This document shows, in pieces, positions 7,228-13,746 of a stretch of 25,604 nucleotides of DNA. A model generated the notes under the pieces. The model saw only the letters and a program-made list of their open reading frames with translations. It did no database searches and had not been told where the DNA came from. The stretch covers positions 1 through 25,604 of the forward strand of contig CAZSVE010000043.1 of NCBI GenBank assembly GCA_964610175.1, in the 5' to 3' direction. The number at the start of each line of letters is the position of its first letter. Position 1 is the first letter of the stretch. Made by a program: the position numbers and the translations under genes. The stretch comes from CAZSVE01 sp964610175 (lineage in GTDB: Bacteria; Pseudomonadota; Gammaproteobacteria; HK1).

Positions 7228-7629
7228 ATGCACAAGACCATTCAAGTGAACACCAATCGACGCGAGGAACTGGTGGATATCACCCCCCAGGTCGAGGCCG
7301 CGGTGAAGGCCGGTGGCGTTACCGACGGGCTCGTCAATGTCTATGTTCGGGGGGCCACGGCGGCCATCATGGTCCAGGAGAACTGGGACGATAGCGTACA
7401 GAGCGACGTGATAAATTTTCTGGCGAAATCGATCCCCCGGGGGGTATGGCTGCATGACCGCCAGGACGGCAATGGAGACTCCCACCTCAAGGCCGGGCTC
7501 GTGGGGCCGTCGGAATCGGTGCCCATCCTGGGCGGCAAGCTTGGATTATCCACTTGGCAGAACCTTTTCCTGTGTGAATTCGATGGACCGAGGCGGGCGC
7601 GGGAAGTGGTGTGCACGATCCTCGGATAG
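7228..7629 (+). CDS. yjbQ: YjbQ/UPF0047 family protein
   Basis: The start is set at ATG 7228 because AGAAGGAGAG lies just upstream and the family's N-terminus follows; a frame opening at 7147 is an unlikely extension. The 133-aa product has the family features TAAIMVQEN, GNGDSHLKAGLVGPSE, and the C-terminal LGLSTWQNLFLCEFDGPRR. YjbQ proteins are small trimeric cytoplasmic proteins; some have weak thiamine-phosphate synthase activity, and their main role is unclear. In most members the first metal- or ligand-contacting motif reads like HTTAAI, but here it is RGATAAI, so one conserved histidine is absent while the second (DSH) is kept. The gene follows the ParA-like gene after 90 bases on the same strand. 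Confidence 0.88.
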   Translation: MHKTIQVNTNRREELVDITPQVEAAVKAGGVTDGLVNVYVRGATAAIMVQENWDDSVQSDVINFLAKSIPRGVWLHDRQDGNGDSHLKAGLVGPSESVPILGGKLGLSTWQNLFLCEFDGPRRAREVVCTILG

Positions 7630-7720
7630 CATCATTGCAATGGCCCATTCTCTCGCGAAGCCAGGCGGGAGATAAACGAATCGATGACGCTGGGCGAAAA
7701 AACCATTTTCATTACTTTGG

Positions 7721-7748
7721 CTATTCGGAGGTGAAGATTCCCGAATAG
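7721..7748. promoter_or_regulatory. Inverted repeat upstream of the ferredoxin oxidoreductase gene
   Basis: CTATTCGG (7721-7728) and CCGAATAG (7741-7748) are exact reverse complements with a 12-base spacer, lying 31 bases before the next start codon. It may be an operator or a hairpin in the leader. No family can be named. Confidence 0.35.
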
Positions 7749-7778
7749 TTCGAGTCGAAGTCACGGAGAAAAATCATT

Positions 7779-8732
7779 ATGTTCGGTCTAAAACCCGATT
7801 GGTCCTGGGAACTCACGCAGCGCCATTTCGTACTCGACGACTACGTGAGCAACGAACCCAGATGGTGTCCCGGATGTGGGGACCACGGCGTCCTCACCGC
7901 CGTGCAACGCATCCTTCGCGATGAACAAATACCACCGGAACGGGTCGTTGCGGTATCCGGCATCGGTTGCGCGAGCCGCTTCCCCCACTACCTCGGCGCC
8001 TACGGATTCCACGGCCTGCACGGGCGCGCCTTGCCCGTGGCGTGCGGCATCAAATCGCGGCGTCCCGACCTCGACGTCTGGGTAGCCACCGGTGATGGCG
8101 ACTGCTTCTCCATCGGGGCCGCCCATTGGGTCCATGCGGTGCGCTACAACATGGATATGACCGTGATGGTCTTCGACAACGCCATCTACGGCCTCACCAA
8201 GAAACAGACCTCCCCCACCAGTCCCGAAGGGCTTGCCACCAACACGCACCCATTCGGCAATCCGTTACCTGCTCACAACCCGCTTACCGTGACGCTCGGC
8301 ATCGCCAACGTCTCCTTCGTGGCCCAGACCGTGGACTGGAATGTTCCCCACCTCCACGCCACCCTGGCAGCCGCCTTTGCCCACAAGGGGCTCTCTTTCG
8401 TGCGCATCTACCAACGTTGTCCGGCCATGAACGACCACGCCTTCGACGAGCTGCAACAAGACCCGAGCCGCATGGTACTGCTCACCCACGAAAAGGGCAT
8501 CCCCGTCGCGGAGAGCGTCGAGCGCGCCTTCCCCGTGCGGTGCCGACACGACCCTGCCGATATGGGCAAGGCGAGGGAGTTTGCCGAGGGCGGTGCCGGT
8601 ATTCCCGTGGGGTTGCTGTACCACGACCCCGGCTGCCCCCGTTACGAAGGCTTCACGACGAAAGGAATGGGCATGTTGCCCGAAGAAAAACTCGCCGGCC
8701 TTTCCTCGGTACTGGATCGATTCGCCGTCTGA
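7779..8732 (+). CDS. korB: 2-oxoacid:ferredoxin oxidoreductase, beta subunit
   Basis: This is the thiamine-diphosphate subunit of enzymes that convert 2-oxoacids (2-oxoglutarate or pyruvate) and CoA to acyl-CoA with reduction of ferredoxin. The 317-aa product shows WCPGCGDHGVL (Cys30 and Cys33), GIGCASRFPHY, the ThDP/Mg motif GDGD (105-108) followed by VFDNAIYGLTKKQTSPTS, and a conserved Cys in YQRCPAMND. The length is typical for a separate beta subunit. The pattern fits 2-oxoglutarate-type (KorB) best, but the substrate cannot be decided from sequence alone. The alpha/gamma subunit normally lies directly upstream; here the upstream gene is yjbQ, so the partner must be encoded outside the window. 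Confidence 0.9.
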   Translation: MFGLKPDWSWELTQRHFVLDDYVSNEPRWCPGCGDHGVLTAVQRILRDEQIPPERVVAVSGIGCASRFPHYLGAYGFHGLHGRALPVACGIKSRRPDLDVWVATGDGDCFSIGAAHWVHAVRYNMDMTVMVFDNAIYGLTKKQTSPTSPEGLATNTHPFGNPLPAHNPLTVTLGIANVSFVAQTVDWNVPHLHATLAAAFAHKGLSFVRIYQRCPAMNDHAFDELQQDPSRMVLLTHEKGIPVAESVERAFPVRCRHDPADMGKAREFAEGGAGIPVGLLYHDPGCPRYEGFTTKGMGMLPEEKLAGLSSVLDRFAV

Positions 8733-8783
8733 CGGCCCGCTCCCTCCTGGACCAAAACGATTCATGACTAGCGTACGAATCAT

Positions 8784-10250
8784 ATGAAAACCACCCATTA
8801 CGATGCCTTCCTGAGTCACCGGGGCGAAAACAAGCCCTGGGTCGAGGCCCTGGCCCGCAACCTCCAACGCGCCGGCCATGGGGTATTCCTCGATATCTGG
8901 AATCTCGTTCCGGGGCGGTCCCTCGCCGGGCAATTGGATAGTGCCCTTGGCCATTCCGGAGCCGGCATCCTGGTGGCCACCCCGGAGTCTCTGGAATCCA
9001 GTTGGGTAAGGGATGAGTACGACAAGATGCTGGCGCTTCGAAATCGCAGCGACGTCCCGCCCTTTACCATCCTGCCCCTGGTATTCGGGGAGATCCCCAA
9101 TTTCCCATTCCTGGAAAATCACCTTTGCATCGACTTTTCCGACCCTTCCCCCGCCGGTTATGGCAAGGCCTTCCGTCGTCTGCTGTGTGGTCTCGCCGGG
9201 ACTCCGCCGGGAGATGTGCCGGGAGATGCGCCAGATCCCTTCCCCTTCGATCTCCAAATCCCGGAACCCATGACCCCGCGCCTTGCCGACATGCCCCGGC
9301 AACCCCTGGCCACCGGGGAGGCCGCCTTCGTGGGGAAGATATTCGATACCCTGGCCACGGGTCAGCCCGTGTTGTTGCTGGCCCAGGAAGGGCGCGACCG
9401 GCTGGGGATGCACCAGGCCATCCTGGAGCGTGCCCGGTGCCACCCCGGCATCGGCAGGGAAAACTGCCACCACTTGGTGCCCCCCAGCGACCCGGATGCC
9501 TCCCTCGCCGACTACTTCGCTTTCATCGCCCGTCAGGCCGGATTTCCGGGAGACATCACCAGCGCCATGGCCCTGGAATTCGCCATCGAGGATCACCTGC
9601 GGGGAGGCGCCCCGCTGTTTTTGTTCATCACTCGCCTTGTCGCCGGTTCCCCGGACGGCAGGCAGGCGCTCGCCAGGATGCTGCGCAACCTCAACGAACG
9701 ATACGGAGAGCAGCTTCGCATCGTCCTATGCGGCTCCGAGCAACTGGCGGCCCTCCGCTTCGCCAATGGCGAGCACTCTTTGCTCGATGGCGCCGAGGCC
9801 CTGTATTGGCCGGAACCCACCGTGGCCGATCTCCGCAACTGGCGACAGGCATTCCCGGGCAGCGAAGAGGTACCCGGTGCCACCAGCGACGAGTTGCCGC
9901 CCGAGGTTGCCGAGGGATTCCTGGCCGTTACCGGGGGCCACCCCCAGTTATTGCACAAGTGTCTGCGCCAATGGATGCGAGCCGAAGACAGCGACTGCGC
10001 CGGGCTCGTTCGGCGAGACCTCGACCTCGCGGCGCTCTTTACCCGCTATCGGCAAGGGGAGGCGGGGGAAAGGTCCCGACTCCGGGACTGGCTGAACCGG
10101 GAGCGGATCGCCAGCTATGACTACTGGCCCGGCGATGATCTATTGCGGCGCCTGTTTTGGGACAACCTGCTGGCCGAGCGCGACGGGATGTTCGCCTGGC
10201 GGTGTGGAGGGATTCGTGACATCGGGATTCGGGTGATGGATTCGGTCTGA
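8784..10250 (+). CDS. TIR-domain protein with degenerate ATPase-like domain
   Basis: The 488-aa product opens with a TIR domain (about 1-135): YDAFLSHRGENK, the BB-loop-like DIWNLVPGRSL, ILVATPESLESSWVRDEY with a glutamate (Glu78) where TIR NADases have the catalytic Glu, then ILPLVFG. Residues about 180-400 resemble a STAND/AAA ATPase: AFVGKIFDTL, a P-loop-like AQEGRDRLGMH, LFLFITRL in place of Walker B, IVLCGSEQL as sensor 1, and TGGHPQLLHKCLRQ. The P-loop lysine and the acidic Walker B residues are missing, so ATP hydrolysis is unlikely. The C-terminus (LLRRLFWDNLLAERDGMFAW) looks like a winged helix. The region aligns with the ATPase of the next gene. TIR domains of this type often cleave NAD+; a role as the effector of a two-protein module is inferred. 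Confidence 0.85.
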   Translation: MKTTHYDAFLSHRGENKPWVEALARNLQRAGHGVFLDIWNLVPGRSLAGQLDSALGHSGAGILVATPESLESSWVRDEYDKMLALRNRSDVPPFTILPLVFGEIPNFPFLENHLCIDFSDPSPAGYGKAFRRLLCGLAGTPPGDVPGDAPDPFPFDLQIPEPMTPRLADMPRQPLATGEAAFVGKIFDTLATGQPVLLLAQEGRDRLGMHQAILERARCHPGIGRENCHHLVPPSDPDASLADYFAFIARQAGFPGDITSAMALEFAIEDHLRGGAPLFLFITRLVAGSPDGRQALARMLRNLNERYGEQLRIVLCGSEQLAALRFANGEHSLLDGAEALYWPEPTVADLRNWRQAFPGSEEVPGATSDELPPEVAEGFLAVTGGHPQLLHKCLRQWMRAEDSDCAGLVRRDLDLAALFTRYRQGEAGERSRLRDWLNRERIASYDYWPGDDLLRRLFWDNLLAERDGMFAWRCGGIRDIGIRVMDSV

Positions 10251-10270
10251 AGTAATGGATATTTTTGTTT

Positions 10271-10410
10271 GCTCCCGAGCGCCGGCTCTTCCCGCTCGCC
10301 CCCAGGCTCCAGTATTTCCTGCTCGTTCCCAAGCGTCAGCTTGGGAACGCGATAGCTCGACAAGCCCCTGGTTTCCCTCGTTGCCGGGCGCCAGCCTGGG
10401 AGCGCGATCA
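10271..10410. repeat. Cluster of palindromic repeats, including one intact 24-bp copy
   Basis: The intact copy is at 10325-10348, with arms GTTCCCAAGC and GCTTGGGAAC around GTCA. Degenerate relatives flank it, for example CTCCCGAGCGCCGGCTC at 10272-10288 and GGGCGCCAGCCTGGGAGCGC at 10386-10405. The cluster fills the gap between the TIR gene and the likely start of the membrane ATPase gene, and happens to be open in that gene's frame. Confidence 0.75.
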
Positions 10411-10425
10411 TGGCCCGGACGCCTG

Positions 10426-13400
10426 ATGCCTGGACGCCTGATGCTTTGGCGTCCAATGCTTTTCGTGCTCTTGGTGATTCCCCTCCTCCTGATCTCCACC
10501 CTTGCCCTTGCCGCCCACAGCCCGCCGCCTCTCATCCCGGAGGGGGAGGCCTGGGACAGTTGGGAGGCCCTGGTCGCTGGTATTAGTCGAAGAAGTTCGG
10601 TGAATTCGGTTGCGTTCAGTCCGGATGGCAGTCGTCTCGCCTCGGGGGGGGATGACGGGACGGTCCGGGTCTGGGATGTGGGGAGCGGGGCGGAGATTCG
10701 GGTCCTCGAGGGGCATGGGGATTCGGTCAGTTCGGTTGCGTTCAGTCCGGATGGCAGTCGTCTCGCCTCGGGGGGGGTGGGTGGGAAAGTCCGCCATTGG
10801 CAGGCCGCATCCGGGATGCCATTGGGCGTCCTGGTGGGCGGGCAACGGGGCACCTGGCTCGGTTGCATGGCGGGCCGGTGCCTGCGTCACGACGATGGCA
10901 CGCTGCTGCGACGGATCGATGGCGCCGGGCGCGTTCGTCCGCTGCCGCCACCCGCGCCTTCGAGGCCCGGGAGGCTCACCGTAGGATGGGCAAAGGCACC
11001 GTCAGGTGCCGTGCCCATCACGGGTGAATCCATGGGCACGTCGCTGCACTCCTTTGCCCATCCTGCCGGGGGAAATGTCGAGCCGTTATTGGTCCGCGAT
11101 GGCAAAAGGACCCCGGTAACCCTCAGGGTGCGTAACCGGGGCGCGGGGCGCGTCTATTGGGTCGATGTAGTGCAGCGGGAGCCAGCCCGAACGGATCCCA
11201 CTCGCGCCCAAGCGAAAGAGGTTCCCAAGCTGGAGCTTGGGAACCAGTGGAGAAGTGGTCGGCTTGGGAACCAGCAGAATGGTCAGTTGACAGTAGGATG
11301 GGCAAAGGCGGGGTCATCGAGGGGGGGCGACGTGTCCATCGATTCATCGGTGATGGGCATACCGTGCGGCGATTTTGCCCATCCTGCCGGGGGGGATTCC
11401 GCTTCCCTCCCGGCGGGAGGGGCTGTGCCCGGCACCCGCCTCGTCTTCCATCCCCCGGCGACGCGGGTGATCCTGGAGCCCGGTGAGGGCATCGAACTTA
11501 CCGGCCATGTGTCCTTTCATTCCGAGTATAAATGCCCTCGGGGCGCCCGGGAGACCCTGTATCTGGCGGTCACCTCGGCCCACGGCGAGCCGGTGCCGCT
11601 CGCCATCCCGGTACGGGCACAGACCCCGCAATTGGCGCTCCGCGAGGCGGCGTGGCAATGGGCGGATGCCTGGCAGTGGCTGCGGGCGAGGTTTTGGCCC
11701 GAAGATGCCACGCGGGAAGGCGGCAACGCGCTGACCATCCTCCTCGACAATCTCGGCGGGGAGGCCCTGGCCAACACGAAATTTTCCCTGCGGGTAGCAG
11801 GTGTCGATGTGGAGCTGGATACCATCGAACGCAAAACCGCCCCTCCCGGTCCCCTGGGTAAATTGGATTTTGCCCTGCCCGCCGGGTTCATGCCCCATGA
11901 CGATACCCGCATTACCCTGGAAGCCTTCCAACTCGGCCCGCCGGCCCATCGTTGGCGCTTCGACAAGGAACCCATCACTATCCCGCCACCACCGTGGCCG
12001 CTGTTCGCAGGACTTGCAGCCCTGTTTCTGGCGACGCTCTCGGTGCTCTATTACCTGCTCCTCTATCGTCATCCCCTGGTGCGTCAGCTTTCCGCGGAGC
12101 CTGCCGGATTGCTACGCCTGGTCCCGAGCCGCCTGCCCCAGGCGAGGCGCCTGCTGCGCCGTACCCGGCGCCTTGTCGATGTCCTGGGCAAGGTGGGGGC
12201 GCAGCCCCCGGACCTGGCGGCGGCCCTTGCCTATCCGGGGCTCCCCGCCGAGGAACGCTGCCGGGTGCTGGCGGTGCGCCTCGGGGTCGCCTCGGAGGCG
12301 GTGGCGGCGGGGTTGTGGAGGCTGCGATTCGGCGAGGGGTTCCCCGTCAATCTCACCGAGTGCCTGGTGCATTTCCCGGAGAGGGGGCAATCGGTCAAAA
12401 CAGTGATTGCCGATCTGAGCAAAAATGGCGAGGCCAGGGAGCGCGTGGTGGTGATCCTGCATGGCGATGAGGGCGAGCAGGAGAAATTGCGCCGCCTGGC
12501 CGATGACCCCGGTAATCTCTATGTGGCCCCGCCCCCGGCGGGGGTGACGGAATTGCTGCTGTCGCCGCAGCCGATGACGGCGCTGGCGCGCATGGTGAGC
12601 GACCAGATTCGCCTGATGCGCATCTCCCCCTACCAGAGCGGCGGTGGCACGGCGCGGAATAGCATGTTCTTCGGGCGCGGTCAGCTCATCGCCCATATCA
12701 TGAATCGGGCACCGGCCAATTACCTGGTGGTGGGCGGGCGGCAACTGGGTAAATCCAGCCTGCTCAAGGCCCTGGAATGGCGCTATCGGGAGAGGCCGGA
12801 CGTGGATTGTCATTACCTGAGCCTGGGGGACGAGGTGCTGCTGCCGCGTCTGGCGCGACAGATGGATCTCCCCGTGGACGTGGATCTGGATGGCTTCATC
12901 GCGCATCTCACCCAGGGAACCGGGGAGAAACGGCTGCTGTTTCTCATCGACGAGGCCGATGCCTTCGTGGCCGCGGAGGCCGGAAGCGGCTACGGGACGC
13001 TGCGGAGGGTTCGCAGCCTCAGCGAGGAGGGCAGGGCGCATTTCATCCTGGCGGGTTACTGGGAGCTGTATCGCCATGTGGCCCTGGATTATCAGTCACC
13101 GCTGAAGAACTTCGGCGAGGTGCTCGCGGTGGGTGCCCTGGAACCCGATGCCTGCCGCCGATTGGCCACGGAACCCATGGCCCGCATGGGGATCGACTAC
13201 GAAGCGGATGGCGGTCTCGCGCGGCTGCTGGCGGCTACCGGTCAGCGGGCCAATCTCATCGCCATTGCCTGTAACGAGATCGTGAAAAGGTTGGGGGAGG
13301 AGGGTCGTCGTCGCATCGCGTCCGGGGATGTGGACAAGGCCCTGTCGGGACAGGGCATACGCATCGCCCTGGATGGCTGGGAGCAGGCCATCAGTGACGA

Positions 13401-13722
13401 TCCCGGCGAGGCGCGCCTCGGGCGCATGGTGGTCTACGCCACGGTGGAGGGGGACGGTTTCGATTTGGGTTCTCTGGCCGAGCGCCTGGCGGCAGCGCGG
13501 GAAGAGGCCGAGGCGAAGGCCGGGGTGGAGGCAAAGAGAAGTACCACCATGACCACCCGCGACCTGGAGAGGGCGTTGGCCTTGCTATCCCTTGCCTACA
13601 TTATCGAGGAGGAGGATGGAAGGTATCGCTACCGGGTGCCGCTTTTCCGCGAGCGCATGCGGACCCGGGCACCGGGGCGCTTGTTGGCGGATGAGTTTTC
13701 TGATGGGTTTTCTTCCCCGTGA
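10426..13722 (+). CDS. Membrane-spanning WD40/Ig-like protein with cytoplasmic AAA/STAND ATPase
   Basis: From ATG 10426 the product has 1098 residues; 10441 and 10456 are alternative starts, and the frame is open from 10255, but that part is repeat DNA. In order it shows: an N-terminal hydrophobic segment (LFVLLVIPLLLISTLALAA); two WD40 units (VAFSPDGSRLASGG twice, about residues 55-130); a beta-sandwich region (PVTLRVRNRGAG, VILEPGEGIELTGHVSF, LTILLDNLGGEALANTKF); a second membrane helix (GLAALFLATLSVLYYLLLY, about 523-547); then a cytoplasmic part with Walker A GGRQLGKSS (12733-12759), Walker B LLFLIDEADAF, sensor-like ILAGYWELY, and a winged-helix end (IIEEEDGRYRYRVPLFRERM). The N-terminal half is probably periplasmic. 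It follows the TIR gene on the same strand, and their ATPase domains look paralogous. A signalling or defence role is inferred. Confidence 0.8.
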   Translation: MPGRLMLWRPMLFVLLVIPLLLISTLALAAHSPPPLIPEGEAWDSWEALVAGISRRSSVNSVAFSPDGSRLASGGDDGTVRVWDVGSGAEIRVLEGHGDSVSSVAFSPDGSRLASGGVGGKVRHWQAASGMPLGVLVGGQRGTWLGCMAGRCLRHDDGTLLRRIDGAGRVRPLPPPAPSRPGRLTVGWAKAPSGAVPITGESMGTSLHSFAHPAGGNVEPLLVRDGKRTPVTLRVRNRGAGRVYWVDVVQREPARTDPTRAQAKEVPKLELGNQWRSGRLGNQQNGQLTVGWAKAGSSRGGDVSIDSSVMGIPCGDFAHPAGGDSASLPAGGAVPGTRLVFHPPATRVILEPGEGIELTGHVSFHSEYKCPRGARETLYLAVTSAHGEPVPLAIPVRAQTPQLALREAAWQWADAWQWLRARFWPEDATREGGNALTILLDNLGGEALANTKFSLRVAGVDVELDTIERKTAPPGPLGKLDFALPAGFMPHDDTRITLEAFQLGPPAHRWRFDKEPITIPPPPWPLFAGLAALFLATLSVLYYLLLYRHPLVRQLSAEPAGLLRLVPSRLPQARRLLRRTRRLVDVLGKVGAQPPDLAAALAYPGLPAEERCRVLAVRLGVASEAVAAGLWRLRFGEGFPVNLTECLVHFPERGQSVKTVIADLSKNGEARERVVVILHGDEGEQEKLRRLADDPGNLYVAPPPAGVTELLLSPQPMTALARMVSDQIRLMRISPYQSGGGTARNSMFFGRGQLIAHIMNRAPANYLVVGGRQLGKSSLLKALEWRYRERPDVDCHYLSLGDEVLLPRLARQMDLPVDVDLDGFIAHLTQGTGEKRLLFLIDEADAFVAAEAGSGYGTLRRVRSLSEEGRAHFILAGYWELYRHVALDYQSPLKNFGEVLAVGALEPDACRRLATEPMARMGIDYEADGGLARLLAATGQRANLIAIACNEIVKRLGEEGRRRIASGDVDKALSGQGIRIALDGWEQAISDDPGEARLGRMVVYATVEGDGFDLGSLAERLAAAREEAEAKAGVEAKRSTTMTTRDLERALALLSLAYIIEEEDGRYRYRVPLFRERMRTRAPGRLLADEFSDGFSSP
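10605..10776. repeat. Two WD40-coding units with a 46-base identical block
   Basis: The block TTCGGTTGCGTTCAG... occurs at 10605-10650 and again at 10731-10776 without a mismatch, 126 bases (42 codons) apart, which is one WD40 unit. Identity at third codon positions indicates recent duplication or gene conversion. Only two units are present; a closed propeller usually needs about seven. Confidence 0.9.
10981..11066. repeat. MITE-like inverted-repeat element, copy 1, inside a coding region
   Basis: The ends GTAGGATGGGCAAA and TTTGCCCATCCTGC are reverse complements with one mismatch. Inside, GTGCCCAT (11011-11018) pairs with ATGGGCAC (11032-11039). It is read in frame in the membrane ATPase gene, giving VGWAKAPSGAVPITGE and ending SFAHPAG. 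Confidence 0.85.
11221..11244. repeat. 24-bp palindromic repeat inside a coding region
   Basis: Perfect 11-base arms GTTCCCAAGCT and AGCTTGGGAAC surround GG. A half copy (GGCTTGGGAACCAG) follows at 11261-11274. Both are read in frame as VPKLELGNQ and RLGNQQ in the membrane ATPase gene. It belongs to the same family as 4638-4661 and 10325-10348. Confidence 0.85.
11293..11387. repeat. MITE-like inverted-repeat element, copy 2, opposite orientation
   Basis: It has the same terminal repeats as the copy at 10981-11066. Its reverse complement matches the core of that copy (GCCCATCAC, GATGAATC, ACACGTCG versus GCCCATCAC, GGTGAATC, GCACGTCG), so it lies in the other orientation. It is translated in frame as VGWAKAGSSRGGDV and ends DFAHPAG. 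Confidence 0.85.
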
Positions 13723-13746
13723 GGGGGGGAAGGGGGACGAGCGTTT

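Noticed and set aside
8265..9596. 443-codon minus-strand frame opposite korB and the TIR gene
   Set aside because: No domains; the two plus-strand genes explain the region fully.
10255..10425. Upstream extension of the membrane ATPase frame
   Set aside because: This part is palindromic repeat DNA that happens to be open; the hydrophobic N-terminal segment starts after it.
10271..11387. Possible CRISPR array from repeated palindromes
   Set aside because: Spacing is irregular, repeats belong to different families and no cas genes are present.
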